From Daejeonella sp. (GTDB lineage: Bacteria > Bacteroidota > Bacteroidia > Sphingobacteriales > Sphingobacteriaceae), in contig NZ_JAUXXZ010000006.1 of assembly GCF_030684675.1 (NCBI RefSeq), positions 1 through 64,000 of the forward strand: a stretch of 64,000 nucleotides of DNA, read 5' to 3'. Both the position numbers and the translations under genes were made by a program. Below, piece after piece: positions 51,455-61,695 of this stretch (its first letter is position 1; each line of letters starts with the position of its first letter). The notes beneath the pieces were generated by a model, which saw only the letters and a program-made list of their open reading frames with translations, searched no databases and had not been told where the DNA came from.

Positions 51455-52888
51455 ATGAGCGGTAAAACCATTTTAGTTTGGTTTAGAAAAGATTTACGAA
51501 TTCACGATAACGAGATTTTAGCTGAAGCGGTTCGAAAAGGTGACAGGATTGTACCTGTGTATTGTTTTGATCCCCGTCAATTTGAAATGACCTCATTTCA
51601 AATCATGAAAACCGGTTTGATACGCACCCGTTTTTTACTGGAAAGTGTAGCTGACCTGCGTGACTCTTTTAAAAGAGCGGGAGGCGATCTGATCATTAAG
51701 TTTGGTAAACCTGAAATTATCCTTCCTGAACTTGTTGCAAAATACCAGGCAAATGAAGTATATCATCACCGGGAGGTAGCATCCGAAGAGACCCGCGTCT
51801 CTGCGGATGTTGAGAATGCACTTTGGAAGCTGAAAATCAATCTGAAGCATTTTATTGGCCATACACTATATCACAAGGAAGATCTGCCTTTTCCGATCAA
51901 TAGTATTCCTGATGTCTTTACCAGTTTCCGTAAGAAAGTTGAACGCGACGGCTCAGTCAGAGCATGTCACGAGACTCCCGGCAAAATGAATTTTCCTGAG
52001 AATCTGGAAAGCAGCAAACTCCCCAATCTCTCTGATTTCGGGTTTGATGAGCATGTGCCTACAGATGAGCGATCTGTAATGAAATTCTATGGTGGAGAGA
52101 CCGAGGCTTTAAAACGAATGCAGGATTATTTCTGGGTGACAAATGCTGTTCAGAATTATAAACAAACGCGTAATGGTCTCTTAGGTTCTGATTATTCATC
52201 TAAGTTTTCTGCCTGGATTGCATTGGGATGCCTTTCACCAAGGGAAGTTTATTGGGAGATCAAAAAGTATGATCAGGTCCATGGTTCTGGTGATTCAACC
52301 TATAGCCTTTATCTGGAGCTATTATGGCGTGACTATTTCCGTTTTATGTTTAAAAAGTACGGAAATAAATTTTTTCAGAAAATAGGATTCAAAGGAGTTG
52401 CTCCCGAAGAAAGCGAAAACCAGCAGGAACTCTTCGAACTCTGGAAAAATGCGGAAACAGGTATTCCTTTTATTGACGCTAATATGAAGGAATTGAATGC
52501 AACCGGCTTCATGAGCAACAGGGGTCGTCAGAATGTGGCCAGCTTTTTGGTAAAGGATCTGAAGGTTAACTGGATGTGGGGGGCTTCTTATTTTGAAGAA
52601 AAGCTGATTGACTATTGTCCGGCAAATAATTGGGGGAACTGGGCATATATTGCCGGCGTGGGAAATGACCCAAGGGAATACCGTTATTTCAATGTGCTTA
52701 AGCAGGCAATGGAGTATGATCCACAGGGCGATTATGTGAGGTTATGGATTCCGGAACTTTCAAAAGTACCCGGGGCTGGTGTTCATCAACCATGGAACCT
52801 CTCGCAGGCTGAACAATCTGAATATCAATTGATAAGCTATCTGACAGCCCCTCCGTATACTCCAGAATTAGTCTTTTTAAAAAAGTAA
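51455..52888 (+). CDS. Cryptochrome DASH (photolyase family)
   Basis: A 477-residue photolyase/cryptochrome. The N-terminal alpha/beta photolyase domain begins KTILVWFRKDLRIHDNEIL. The DASH type is shown by SLYLELLWRDYFRFMFKKYGNKFF, MKELNATGFMSNRGRQNVASFLVKDL and the FAD-pocket LIDYCPANNWGNWAYIAGVGNDPREYRYFN. Cry-DASH proteins bind FAD and a folate antenna and repair cyclobutane dimers, mainly in single-stranded DNA. It is a lone gene, starting 290 bp from the divergent CBS gene. Confidence 0.94.
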   Translation: MSGKTILVWFRKDLRIHDNEILAEAVRKGDRIVPVYCFDPRQFEMTSFQIMKTGLIRTRFLLESVADLRDSFKRAGGDLIIKFGKPEIILPELVAKYQANEVYHHREVASEETRVSADVENALWKLKINLKHFIGHTLYHKEDLPFPINSIPDVFTSFRKKVERDGSVRACHETPGKMNFPENLESSKLPNLSDFGFDEHVPTDERSVMKFYGGETEALKRMQDYFWVTNAVQNYKQTRNGLLGSDYSSKFSAWIALGCLSPREVYWEIKKYDQVHGSGDSTYSLYLELLWRDYFRFMFKKYGNKFFQKIGFKGVAPEESENQQELFELWKNAETGIPFIDANMKELNATGFMSNRGRQNVASFLVKDLKVNWMWGASYFEEKLIDYCPANNWGNWAYIAGVGNDPREYRYFNVLKQAMEYDPQGDYVRLWIPELSKVPGAGVHQPWNLSQAEQSEYQLISYLTAPPYTPELVFLKK

Positions 52889-53044
52889 TTCAACAAAAAT
52901 GTTAATTAATGGCTTTTAAACCATATTTAGGCAGTATTCCTGAACATTTTTTCTTAATTTTCCGGCGTGGAAATTATGTGTTTCCTTGTATGCCCTTAAT
53001 TTCAAATTAGCATACACTTTTACACGATTCCATGCTTAAAATCT

Positions 53045-53061
53045 TATTTTTGTGTCACAAA
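53045..53061 (+). promoter_or_regulatory. Candidate promoter with overlapping dyad upstream of 2-oxoglutarate dehydrogenase
   Basis: TATTTTTG (53045-53052) matches the -7 consensus. It overlaps the dyad TTTGTG-T-CACAAA (53049-53061), whose symmetry would suit a Crp/Fnr-like or other dimeric regulator. Confidence 0.45.
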
Positions 53062-53164
53062 CACTCTGTTTTTAAATGAAACCTGCATAAGCTTAATACT
53101 CACACAATAAACTTTAGCTCATGCAATCCCGCACATGCGTGACTTGAAAAACAATAATATACTA

Positions 53165-55960
53165 ATGAAAAATTTATCATACCTCAACAACGCGAATTCT
53201 GCTTACATCGATTCTCTCTATCAGTTATACAAAGAAGACCCTGCTTCAGTGGAGTTTGGCTGGCAGAAATTCTTTGAAGGATTCGATTTTGGTCGCGGTT
53301 CTGAAGCAGGGGTAGTTAGTGCTGAAACTCCTGATCATTTCTTAAAGGAGATAAAAGTATTAAATCTTATAAACGGCTACAGACAGCGCGGACATTTATT
53401 TACTAAAACCAATCCTGTTCAGGAACGTAGATCTTATTTCCCGGGTAAAGAACTATCAACCTTTGGTTTGGATAATGGGGATCTCGAAACAGTGTTCAAT
53501 GCTGGTGTTGAAGTAGGTATTGGCCCGGCCAAATTAAAAGATATTCTGGCGCTTGTTGAGCAAACTTACTGTCAATCAATAGGTGTTGAGTATAAGTATG
53601 TCAGAAATCCCGAAAAGCTTAAATGGTTTGAGCAAAGAATGGAATCCGAGCGTAATACGCCTAATTTCAGTATTGACACCAAAAAAGGAATTCTTAAAAA
53701 GCTGAATGAAGCTGTTGTTTTTGAGAATTTTCTTGGAACCAAATTCTTAGGCCAGAAGCGATTTTCACTTGAGGGTGCAGAAACGGTTATTCCAGCTTTG
53801 GATTTTGTTATTGGTAAAGGAGCTGATCTCGGTATCAATGAGTTTGTGATTGGAATGGCTCATCGCGGGCGCTTAAACGTTCTTGCCAATATCATGCAGA
53901 AAACTTATAAGGATATATTTTCTGAATTTGAAGGTAAAGGTTTTGATGCCAACACACCTTATGGAGGTGATGTAAAGTATCACCTGGGGTATTCAACGGA
54001 TGTTGAAACCGGTTCTGGAAAGAAAGTCCACCTAAGTTTATGCCCTAATCCATCGCACCTCGAAACAGTAGATTCAGTTGTACAGGGAATGGTTCGTTCC
54101 AAGATTGATTTCAAATATGGTGGAGACTATAAACGCATTGCCCCAATTCTGATCCATGGTGATGCATCACTTGCCGGACAAGGGATAACTTATGAAGTTT
54201 TACAGATGGCGAAACTGGATGGTTATAAAACTGGTGGAAGTATTCACCTCGTTATCAATAACCAGGTAGGTTTTACAACGAATTTCAAAGATGCACGGTC
54301 TTCAACATATTGTACAGATCTGGCGAAGGTTACACTATCTCCTGTATTTCACGTGAATGGAGATGATGTGGAAGCCATAGTCTATGCAATCAATATGGCA
54401 GTAGAATACCGTCAGAAATACCATAATGATGTATTTATAGATATTTTATGTTATCGCCGGTACGGTCATAACGAGGCTGATGAACCTAAATTCACACAGC
54501 CGCTTTTATATAAAGCGATTGAAAAACATCCAAATCCACGGGAGATCTACAATCAGAAATTATTGGATCAGGGTAGTGTTGATGCTAATCTGGCAAAGGA
54601 GATGGAAAAAAACTTCCGTGCCTTACTTCAGGACAGATTGAATGAAGCTAAAGAAGATCAGAGCTATTCGGCTGTACATCAGATATTTGGCGGATCATGG
54701 ACGGGGCTGCGTTTGGCAAAACCGGGTACTTTAGCCGAGCCGGTAAATACAAAAGTTCCTGCGAAGAACATCCTTTCCATTGCAAAAGAAATAAGCACTC
54801 TGCCTGGAGATAAGAAGTTTTTCAAGAAAATTGAAAAACTTTTCGAAGAGCGGAAAAAGATGTCGGAAACGAAAGTATTCGATTGGGCTATGGGTGAATT
54901 GATTGCCTATGGAACATTGCTTCAGGAGGGTTTCAGAGTGCGTGTTAGCGGACAGGATGTAGAACGCGGCACTTTCTCGCATAGACATGCAGTAATCACT
55001 CTTGAAGATTCTGCTGAAGAATATGTCCCATTGGCCATGCTCGATAATGGAGCTGCCAAATTTGAAATTTATAATTCACACTTGTCTGAGTATGGAGTTT
55101 TGGGTTTTGAATATGGTTATGCCTTGGCAAATCCAATGGCACTTACAATTTGGGAAGCACAGTTTGGTGATTTCGTGAATGGTGCTCAGATCGTAATCGA
55201 TCAATTTATAACCAGTGCCGAAACGAAATGGCAGCGCTCTAATGGTTTGGTGATGCTTCTTCCTCACGGATTTGAGGGACAGGGTCCTGAACATTCTTCG
55301 GGAAGAATTGAACGTTTCCTGGAGGCCTGTGCCGATGAGAATATACAGGTTGCTAATTGTACCACACCTGCGAACTTCTTTCATGTTCTGCGCAGACAAA
55401 TGAAACGCGATTTCCGCAAACCTCTGGTCGTATTTACACCAAAGAGCCTGCTGAGAAGTGCACAATGTGTAAGCAAACTTGAAGAATTTACTGATGGAGG
55501 ATTCAGGGAACTGATTGATGATACTTATGTAAAGGCTGCTGATGTAAAACGGGTATTATTTTGTAGCGGTAAGATTTATTATGATCTTCTTGAAAAGCAA
55601 CAGACAGATAAAATTAAAGACATAGCGATTGTTCGTCTGGAGCAATTGTATCCTTTACCTTATAATCAGATTGAAGCTGTCAGAAGCAAATACAAGAATG
55701 CAGATGAGCATGTTTGGGTACAGGAAGAGCCGGAGAATATGGGTCCATGGCCGTATATTTCGAGAAAATTCCGAAAGTCATCGATGAATTTTGACTTGGT
55801 ATCCCGTAACGAAAGCAGCAGTACAGCAACCGGTTATGCCAAACAGCATATTGCACAACAATTATTTATTATTACCAAAGCATTTGAAGTGAAAGCTGCA
55901 GGGTCTGAGGTAAAAAAACGGGTAGAAAAAACAGCAGAGAAAGTTGTTGATATTGACTAA
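53165..55960 (+). CDS. sucA: 2-oxoglutarate dehydrogenase E1 component
   Basis: I prefer the ATG at 53165 ([22 protein letters not shown]), giving 931 residues, close to E. coli SucA (933); an upstream ATG at 53135 would add ten residues. It decarboxylates 2-oxoglutarate using thiamine diphosphate. Seen: the N-terminal E2-binding segment YLYxxY-like [55 protein letters not shown], the ThDP/Mg site [15 protein letters not shown] with [10 protein letters not shown], and the C-terminal transketolase domain with [19 protein letters not shown] and [21 protein letters not shown]. It is followed 20 bp later by the E2 gene. Confidence 0.96.
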   Translation: MKNLSYLNNANSAYIDSLYQLYKEDPASVEFGWQKFFEGFDFGRGSEAGVVSAETPDHFLKEIKVLNLINGYRQRGHLFTKTNPVQERRSYFPGKELSTFGLDNGDLETVFNAGVEVGIGPAKLKDILALVEQTYCQSIGVEYKYVRNPEKLKWFEQRMESERNTPNFSIDTKKGILKKLNEAVVFENFLGTKFLGQKRFSLEGAETVIPALDFVIGKGADLGINEFVIGMAHRGRLNVLANIMQKTYKDIFSEFEGKGFDANTPYGGDVKYHLGYSTDVETGSGKKVHLSLCPNPSHLETVDSVVQGMVRSKIDFKYGGDYKRIAPILIHGDASLAGQGITYEVLQMAKLDGYKTGGSIHLVINNQVGFTTNFKDARSSTYCTDLAKVTLSPVFHVNGDDVEAIVYAINMAVEYRQKYHNDVFIDILCYRRYGHNEADEPKFTQPLLYKAIEKHPNPREIYNQKLLDQGSVDANLAKEMEKNFRALLQDRLNEAKEDQSYSAVHQIFGGSWTGLRLAKPGTLAEPVNTKVPAKNILSIAKEISTLPGDKKFFKKIEKLFEERKKMSETKVFDWAMGELIAYGTLLQEGFRVRVSGQDVERGTFSHRHAVITLEDSAEEYVPLAMLDNGAAKFEIYNSHLSEYGVLGFEYGYALANPMALTIWEAQFGDFVNGAQIVIDQFITSAETKWQRSNGLVMLLPHGFEGQGPEHSSGRIERFLEACADENIQVANCTTPANFFHVLRRQMKRDFRKPLVVFTPKSLLRSAQCVSKLEEFTDGGFRELIDDTYVKAADVKRVLFCSGKIYYDLLEKQQTDKIKDIAIVRLEQLYPLPYNQIEAVRSKYKNADEHVWVQEEPENMGPWPYISRKFRKSSMNFDLVSRNESSSTATGYAKQHIAQQLFIITKAFEVKAAGSEVKKRVEKTAEKVVDID

Positions 55961-55980
55961 TAGTATTAAGAAAAACCATT

Positions 55981-57210
55981 ATGAGTTTAGTGATCAAAGT
56001 TCCGCCAGTAGGCGAATCTATTTCCGAAGTTACATTGTCCCAGTGGATCAAAAAAGACGGCGATTATGTTGAAATGGACGAAATTATTGCGGAGTTGGAA
56101 TCTGATAAAGCAACATTTGAACTTACAGCAGAAAAGGCCGGAACTTTAAAAACCATTGCAAAAGAGGGTGATACCCTTGAGATTGGTGCACCAGTATGTA
56201 GTATTGAAGAAGACGGAAGTCCGGCAGCTGGTAAACCCGCAGTCGAAGCATCACCTAAAGCTGAAGCACAGAGTCCGGCTATGAAAGTTGAAGATGCAAA
56301 AGCAAGTACTTACGCTTCAGGAGCTCCATCACCATCTGCCGCTAAGATCTTAGCTGAGAAAGGTATTAATCCTGCAGATGTGAATGGAAGTGGAGTAGGA
56401 GGAAGATTAACAAAGGAGGATGCTTTGAATGCATCACCATCCGCTAAAGCTGAAAGCGCTCCTGCAAAACCTGCCGCCGCCGCTCCTGTAGTAAAGGCAA
56501 CCGCAGGTTCAAGAGATGAAAGACGTGAAAAAATGTCTTCATTACGTAAAACCGTTGCCAGACGATTGGTTGCTGTTAAGAATGAAACAGCGATGCTAAC
56601 TACTTTTAATGAAGTAGATATGCAGCCAATTATGGAATTGCGTGCCAAATACAAAGATAAATTTAAAGAAAAGCATGGTGTGGGTTTAGGCTTTATGTCT
56701 TTCTTTACCAAGGCTGTTTGTGAAGCTTTGAAAGATTTCCCATCTGTTAATGCCCGTATTGAAGGTGAAGAAGTTGTATTCAATAATTTTGCAGATATCT
56801 CAATTGCAGTTTCTGCTCCTAAGGGATTGGTGGTTCCTGTAATCCGGAATGCCGAGTCAAAATCTCTTGCAGAGATCGAAGCAGCAGTAATGGAATTGGC
56901 AGTTAAGGCTCGCGACAGTAAATTAACTATTGAAGAGATGACCGGTGGGACATTTACAATCACCAATGGTGGTGTATTTGGTTCAATGATGTCAACTCCA
57001 ATCATAAATGCACCTCAGTCTGCAATTTTGGGGATGCATAATATTGTGGAAAGGCCGGTGGCCCTGAATGGTCAGGTAGTGATCAGGCCAATTATGTATG
57101 TTGCATTATCCTACGATCATCGGATTATTGACGGACGCGAGTCGGTTGGATTCCTGGTGAGGGTGAAGCAATTGCTGGAAGATCCGGCGAGGTTGTTGTT
57201 AGGGGTTTAG
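55981..57210 (+). CDS. sucB: 2-oxoglutarate dehydrogenase E2 (dihydrolipoyl succinyltransferase)
   Basis: A 409-residue E2. The lipoyl domain (1-80) carries the lipoylated Lys in [11 protein letters not shown]. An alanine/proline-rich linker follows (~83-115). The peripheral subunit-binding domain is [33 protein letters not shown] (~117-150), then a second linker. The catalytic domain (~180-409) holds [13 protein letters not shown] and the active-site [13 protein letters not shown], whose His and Asp transfer the succinyl group to CoA. It is part of the sucAB operon; a heptamer array starts directly after its stop, followed by a strong terminator. Confidence 0.96.
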   Translation: MSLVIKVPPVGESISEVTLSQWIKKDGDYVEMDEIIAELESDKATFELTAEKAGTLKTIAKEGDTLEIGAPVCSIEEDGSPAAGKPAVEASPKAEAQSPAMKVEDAKASTYASGAPSPSAAKILAEKGINPADVNGSGVGGRLTKEDALNASPSAKAESAPAKPAAAAPVVKATAGSRDERREKMSSLRKTVARRLVAVKNETAMLTTFNEVDMQPIMELRAKYKDKFKEKHGVGLGFMSFFTKAVCEALKDFPSVNARIEGEEVVFNNFADISIAVSAPKGLVVPVIRNAESKSLAEIEAAVMELAVKARDSKLTIEEMTGGTFTITNGGVFGSMMSTPIINAPQSAILGMHNIVERPVALNGQVVIRPIMYVALSYDHRIIDGRESVGFLVRVKQLLEDPARLLLGV

Positions 57211-57245
57211 GCTGAAAGCTAAAAGCTTAAAGCAGAAAGCGAAAA
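57211..57245. repeat. 7-bp-period array (GCTTAAA type)
   Basis: Five heptamers abut the sucB stop codon: GCTGAAA, GCTAAAA, GCTTAAA, GCAGAAA, GCGAAAA. The same unit family follows lpdA at 61557. Confidence 0.85.
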
Positions 57246-57248
57246 GAA

Positions 57249-57287
57249 AAAAAGGGTACTTCATTTTATATGAAGTACCCTTTTTAA
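57249..57287. terminator. Strong bidirectional terminator
   Basis: A 15-bp perfect stem (57249-57263 and 57271-57285, core GGGTACTTCA / TGAAGTACCC) with a 7-nt loop, A-rich on the left and T-rich on the right. It ends the sucAB operon and the convergent DUF2807 gene. Confidence 0.95.
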
Positions 57288-57316
57288 TGTTAAAAATATA
57301 GCATTGTGGGCTGTTA

Positions 57317-58057
57317 TTATAGTCCTCTTGAAATATTACCGGATCCGCTTTTTGTGCTATTCACAGAGGCGTTACCCCCGTATCTGATATCTCCTGAGCC
57401 ACTCATTACTGCTTCCAGTTGTTTGTCGGCAATAATTGAAATATCTCCTGAACCGCTTACTTTTGCATTGGCGTTGGAGGTTTTTAAATTGCGGCCATCA
57501 AAATCGCCTGAACCTGCAACAGTGATTCTCGCATTTCTTGCACTTCCTTTCGCACTGATTTCGCCAGAACCACTGATAACAGCATTGTAATTCTCGACCT
57601 CAATATTAGCTGTTATACTTCCAGAGCCGCTGATGGTATTATTAAGGTTAGCTGATTTCACCTTGCCATTCACCTCAATATTTCCTGAACCGCTAAGGAC
57701 AAGGTTGTTGAGTCTTTTTGCCTGGATATAGATATTAACCTTACCTGTATTATTCCAGCTACGGGTGTTCATTTGCTTTTTGTTTCGTATTTTTAAAACG
57801 CCATCCTCTACTTTTGTTTCGATTTCATTGATCGCATCGGCATCGCCCTCTAATCGTAAACTTTCGGTATTACCCATCGTGATATAGACATTGTGTCTGC
57901 CGGAAACGGTAATTCCGGAGAATCCTGACACCTGACGTTCATCGTCTGTCTTGATTATTTTACTGTTCACAACAGTGCTTTTGACATTCGCTGTTGTGAA
58001 TTCTGATCCGGCGGCAATGAATAATGCCAGTGTAAGAAATTTTTTGAGGTGATTCAT
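57317..58057 (-). CDS. Head GIN domain (DUF2807) autotransported-like beta protein
   Basis: A 246-residue secreted protein with a signal peptide (LFIAAGSEFTTANVKS). The DUF2807 domain reads as a right-handed beta solenoid: after VSGFSGITVSGRHNVYITMG and LRLEGDADAINEIETKVEDGVLKI, short SGSG(D/E/N)I repeats recur every ~18-20 residues (LSGSGNIEVNG, ISGSGSITANIE, ISGSGEISAKG, VAGSGDFDGR, VSGSGDISI, MSGSGDIRYGG). Function is unknown; family members are common cell-envelope proteins of Bacteroidota. It is a single-gene unit. Confidence 0.9.
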   Translation of the reverse strand: MNHLKKFLTLALFIAAGSEFTTANVKSTVVNSKIIKTDDERQVSGFSGITVSGRHNVYITMGNTESLRLEGDADAINEIETKVEDGVLKIRNKKQMNTRSWNNTGKVNIYIQAKRLNNLVLSGSGNIEVNGKVKSANLNNTISGSGSITANIEVENYNAVISGSGEISAKGSARNARITVAGSGDFDGRNLKTSNANAKVSGSGDISIIADKQLEAVMSGSGDIRYGGNASVNSTKSGSGNISRGL

Positions 58058-58174
58058 CTTATTTTTTTTTAATTGTTTACCGGAACGGTGTTGCGATCCT
58101 ATAATTTCGTTCTTATTAAGATGAGACGCAGGTTTAGAAATAAAGTTGCACGGGTATAAATTTATTTTCTGATT

Positions 58175-59836
58175 TTATTCTGATTGGCTTATTCCCGATT
58201 CAATTTGCTTCAGCCGGATGTAGAAATTCAGGGTGTCAGGAGTAAATGCAGAATTAATTTTTATCTTTTTCCATTCAGTTTCGGGTTTAATCCATTCCAT
58301 TTTATTGCCCCGTTTAATCCTGATGGCCATGTCAAAATCTGCTACATCTGCCTGCCAGCGATATGAAACTTGATTTCCTTCCTGTTTGTACTCAAGGACA
58401 GGAATTTGGGCATAACGCAGGTACTGATCGTAAATTTTAGTCAGATTCTTTCCTGTGACCTTGTTTATATAATTCACAATTTCTTCTGTAGTAGTGGTTT
58501 TAAGGCCGAATTCCTTATTTATTCCCCGCAATAATTCACGCCATTTTTTATCATCATCCAACAATATCCTGGTCATGTGAATGAGGTTAGCTCCTTTATA
58601 ATACATATCGCCTGATCCTTCCTGATTGACATTGTAGGGGCCAATGATAGGTTTGTTATTCATGATATTCGACCTGATACCGGCAATGTACTTCGCACCG
58701 GCAGCTTTTCCTTCCCTGCTTTCAACATACAAGGCTTCCGAATACATAGTAAAGGCCTCGTGGATCCACATATCTGCAATATCCTTAGCCGTAATATTAT
58801 TTCCAAACCATTCATGTCCGGTCTCATGTATGATGATATAATCCCATTTTAAGCCAAGTCCGGTACCCGAAAGATCTCTGCCTCTGTATCCATTGAGGTA
58901 TTTATTGCCATAGGCAATTGCACTCTGATGTTCCATGCCCAAATAAGGAGTTTCTATCAGTTTATATCCATCGCGGTAAAAGGGATAAGGGCCAAACCAG
59001 TTCTCAAAGACAGCGAACATAGGCTTTACATTAGCGCCGAATTGCTTTTTAGCTTTCTCAAGATTCTCCCTCAGAACATAATAATCGAGCGTTAAATTCC
59101 CGTTTTCTCCCTGGTATTTATCATCAAAATGAACATAATCGGCCACATTGAGGCTGACATTGTAATTGTTGATGGGATAAGAAACAAACCAGTTGTATTG
59201 GGTATAGCCATCTTCTATGTTTTTAACAGAAAGCAGCCGACCATTGCTTACATTCATCAGTCCTTTAGGTACGGCAATGCTGATGAGCATGCTGTCAACT
59301 TCATCCGACTGATGGTCTTTGTTAGGCCACCAGGAGCTGGCTCCAAAGCCCTGGCAGGATACGCTGGCCCATGGTTTGCCATTCTGGTCGCTAGAAAAGG
59401 TAAATCCCCCATCCCATGGCGGATTTATCGCAGTTGTTGGATTCCCATTATAATACACCCTGAATTCTTCCTTGCTTCCCTTCTTTATCATTTCCGGGAA
59501 ATCGATGAAAACTGCGTTAAATTCCCTGTTAAATGGAACTTCTTTTCCCTTGTAGCTTACTTTTTCGATGTTCAGATTGTCAAAAAGATCAAACTGAAGC
59601 CGTTTGAGATCCTGGACAGCTGTGAATCTAAAGAGATTTGAGCCACTGATCTTCTTTTTATCGATGTCGAGTTTGATATCCAGGTGGTAGAAATTGATGT
59701 CGTATGAACTCCTCAGCGGACTTAAATTTCCTCTAAGTGTATCTGCTCTGGTAAAGGTATTGCTTTGTCCCTGGCTGCTGGTAATGAAGATAGTTAACAA
59801 CAGAAATAGGAGGATCAGAGTCTTTATTTTAAACAT
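58175..59836 (-). CDS. M1 family metallopeptidase (short form)
   Basis: I use the ATG at 59836 (MFKIKTLILLFLLLTIFITSSQGQ), which gives a clean signal peptide and fits a -7 element at 59883-59890; the alternative at 59875 adds 13 residues. The 553-residue protein has an N-terminal beta domain (YHLDIKLDIDKKKISGSNLFRF), the substrate loop YLGMEHQSAIAYG (GxMEN variant with His) and the zinc site IIHETGHEWFGNN with the third ligand in IHEAFTMYSEALYVE. The C-terminal helical domain of full-length aminopeptidase N is missing, so it resembles the short periplasmic M1 group. Confidence 0.92.
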   Translation of the reverse strand: MFKIKTLILLFLLLTIFITSSQGQSNTFTRADTLRGNLSPLRSSYDINFYHLDIKLDIDKKKISGSNLFRFTAVQDLKRLQFDLFDNLNIEKVSYKGKEVPFNREFNAVFIDFPEMIKKGSKEEFRVYYNGNPTTAINPPWDGGFTFSSDQNGKPWASVSCQGFGASSWWPNKDHQSDEVDSMLISIAVPKGLMNVSNGRLLSVKNIEDGYTQYNWFVSYPINNYNVSLNVADYVHFDDKYQGENGNLTLDYYVLRENLEKAKKQFGANVKPMFAVFENWFGPYPFYRDGYKLIETPYLGMEHQSAIAYGNKYLNGYRGRDLSGTGLGLKWDYIIIHETGHEWFGNNITAKDIADMWIHEAFTMYSEALYVESREGKAAGAKYIAGIRSNIMNNKPIIGPYNVNQEGSGDMYYKGANLIHMTRILLDDDKKWRELLRGINKEFGLKTTTTEEIVNYINKVTGKNLTKIYDQYLRYAQIPVLEYKQEGNQVSYRWQADVADFDMAIRIKRGNKMEWIKPETEWKKIKINSAFTPDTLNFYIRLKQIESGISQSE

Positions 59837-59882
59837 GCTGTTTAATCTTGAATGTAGCTTGTAATAATTGGGCAAAGAATAT

Positions 59883-59890
59883 CAAATGTA
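59883..59890 (-). promoter_or_regulatory. Candidate -7 element for M1 peptidase gene
   Basis: The minus strand reads TACATTTG (TAnnTTTG), 46 bp upstream of the chosen start. It supports the shorter start, because transcription would begin near 59876. Confidence 0.45.
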
Positions 59891-59904
59891 ATTAATTCCG
59901 GTTA

Positions 59905-60120
59905 ATCTGTCAGAATTAGGATTAATATGATTTGTAGGATTATAGGATTAGAATGATTTTTTTCATTAGAGAAGTGTTCTTAATCCTACTAATCCAATAC
60001 TCCTATTAATCCTAATTTTTTAGGATTAGGATAATTGTAATGATTCATAATTCTTATTCGTTTTCGTTAGAGATTGTTCCTAATCCTGGTAATCCAATAA
60101 TCCTATTAATCCTAATATTT
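59905..60120. repeat. GGATTA/TAATCC interspersed repeat cluster
   Basis: Two 43-bp copies (59978-60020 and 60078-60120) share TAATCCT...AATCCAATA..CCTATTAATCCTAAT, and inverted GGATTA-type units lie at 59917-59960 and 60021-60032. TAATCCTAA/TTAGGATTA can pair as a hairpin near 60007-60028. This ~315-bp divergent spacer between the M1 peptidase and lpdA holds no gene; the lpdA promoter follows the repeats. Confidence 0.75.
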
Positions 60121-60122
60121 AT

Positions 60123-60130
60123 TAACTTTG
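60123..60130 (+). promoter_or_regulatory. Candidate -7 element for lpdA
   Basis: TAACTTTG matches TAnnTTTG, 22 bp before the ATG at 60153 and right after the GGATTA repeats. Confidence 0.45.
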
Positions 60131-60152
60131 ATCGAAATTTAAAATATACAAA

Positions 60153-61556
60153 ATGCAATTCGACGTAATAGTTATAGGTAGTGGTCCGGGTGGTTATGTT
60201 GCCGCCATTCGTTGTGCCCAATTGGGATTAAAAACAGCACTAATTGAAAAATACAGTACTTATGGTGGTACCTGCTTAAATGTGGGATGTATTCCATCCA
60301 AGGCTTTATTGGACTCCTCAGAACACTATCATAATGCCCTGCACACATTCAAAGAACATGGTATCAATCTGAAGGACCTTAAGCCCGACCTGAAACAAAT
60401 GGTGAAGCGTAAGGATGAGGTTGTTGCCCACACCACAGGTGGAATTGCATTCCTTTTAAAGAAAAACAAGGTCAGTACCTATCAGGGAATGGGATCTATG
60501 GTCGATAAAAATACAGTGAAGGTTAATAAGGCCGATGGAACATCAGAAACCCTGACGGGTAAAAATGTGATCATCGCTACCGGTTCAAAGCCAACACAGC
60601 TTCCTTTCCTCAAAACCGATGGTAAGCGGATTGTAACTTCAACAGAGGCATTGAATTTAAGCGAAATTCCAAAACACCTGATTCTGATCGGTGGAGGTGT
60701 TATCGGACTTGAGCTGGGCTCTGTTTATGCCCGTTTGGGGTCAAAAGTGACTGTCGTAGAATTTATGGACTCTATTATCGGTACGATGGACAAGAGTTTG
60801 GGTAAAGAACTCCAAAAAGTTCTTGCTAAACAGGGTATGGAGTTCTTGTTAAGTCATAAAGTTACCGGAGCAAGTGTAAAAGGGAATAAGGTAACTGTAA
60901 CTGCGGATAGTCCGAAAGGTGAAAAAATCAGTCTGGAAGGTGATTATTGCCTCGTAGCGGTAGGCCGTGTGGCTTACACTGAAAATCTGGGTCTTGAGAA
61001 TATTGGAATCACTTTAGATGAGCGTGGTAAAAAGATCCCGGTTAATGAGCATCTTGAAACCGCTGTTCCCGGAGTTTACGCCATTGGTGATGTTATCAAA
61101 GGTGCCATGCTAGCTCATAAAGCTGAAGATGAAGGAACTTTTGTGGCTGAAGTTATTGCCGGACAAAAACCACATATCAATTATAATCTGATCCCCGGAG
61201 TAGTTTATACCTGGCCTGAAGTGGCGAGTGTAGGCTATACCGAAGAGCAATTGAAAGAAAGCGGCACCAAATACAAGAGCGGTTCATTCCCCTTCAAAGC
61301 CAGCGGACGTGCCAGGGCAAGTAATGATTCAGACGGATTTATTAAAGTGCTTGCGGATGCATCCACCGACGAAATCCTGGGAGTACATATGATCGGACCA
61401 AGAGCTGCTGATATGATTGCTGAGGCGGTTGTAGCAATGGAATTCAGGGCGTCTGCAGAAGATATTGCAAGGATCTCCCATGCGCACCCAACTTATACCG
61501 AGGCATTTAAAGAGGCAAGTATGGCGGCTACGGAGAATAGAGCGATACATATTTGA
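60153..61556 (+). CDS. lpdA: Dihydrolipoyl dehydrogenase (E3)
   Basis: A 467-residue flavoprotein reoxidising dihydrolipoamide of 2-oxoacid dehydrogenase complexes. FAD site DVIVIGSGPGGYVAAIRCAQLG (residues 4-25); redox disulfide GGTCLNVGCIPSKALL (Cys ~41 and ~46); NAD-binding LILIGGGVIGLELGSVYARLGSKVTVVE; second FAD segment GVYAIGDVIKGAMLAHKAEDEG; active-site His-Glu in ISHAHPTYTEAFKEA. It lies 3 kb from sucAB, separated by two minus-strand genes, and is transcribed separately. Confidence 0.97.
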   Translation: MQFDVIVIGSGPGGYVAAIRCAQLGLKTALIEKYSTYGGTCLNVGCIPSKALLDSSEHYHNALHTFKEHGINLKDLKPDLKQMVKRKDEVVAHTTGGIAFLLKKNKVSTYQGMGSMVDKNTVKVNKADGTSETLTGKNVIIATGSKPTQLPFLKTDGKRIVTSTEALNLSEIPKHLILIGGGVIGLELGSVYARLGSKVTVVEFMDSIIGTMDKSLGKELQKVLAKQGMEFLLSHKVTGASVKGNKVTVTADSPKGEKISLEGDYCLVAVGRVAYTENLGLENIGITLDERGKKIPVNEHLETAVPGVYAIGDVIKGAMLAHKAEDEGTFVAEVIAGQKPHINYNLIPGVVYTWPEVASVGYTEEQLKESGTKYKSGSFPFKASGRARASNDSDGFIKVLADASTDEILGVHMIGPRAADMIAEAVVAMEFRASAEDIARISHAHPTYTEAFKEASMAATENRAIHI

Positions 61557-61605
61557 GCTTAAAGCTTAAAGCTTAAAGCTCAAAGCAGAAAGCTTAAAGC
61601 TAAAA
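61557..61605. repeat. 7-bp-period array (GCTTAAA type)
   Basis: Seven heptamers directly abut the lpdA stop: GCTTAAA three times, then GCTCAAA, GCAGAAA, GCTTAAA and GCTAAAA. Confidence 0.9.
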
Positions 61606-61645
61606 GTCCACTGATGAGATATTCTTCTTAAAGTAGTTATTACTG

Positions 61646-61673
61646 ACAACAGGTAACAGACAACAGATAACAG
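61646..61673. repeat. 7-bp-period array (ATAACAG/ACAACAG type)
   Basis: Units ACAACAG, GTAACAG, ACAACAG, ATAACAG, 40 bp after the GCTTAAA array. The pairing of two array types mirrors 34193-34288. Confidence 0.85.
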
Positions 61674-61695
61674 ATTCAGAAAGAGATAACCAACT

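Noticed and set aside
56310-57005. 231-codon open frame antisense to the 2-oxoglutarate dehydrogenase E2 gene
   Set aside because: It mirrors the codon structure of sucB. Its product is low-complexity and matches no fold, while the plus-strand protein has complete catalytic motifs.
59129-59641. 170-codon open frame antisense to the M1 peptidase gene
   Set aside because: The opposite strand encodes the zinc peptidase with intact motifs in its surroundings; no start region or family similarity here.
61557-61673. Could the heptamer arrays be CRISPR?
   Set aside because: Units are 7 bp, contiguous and without spacers; there are no cas genes in the window.
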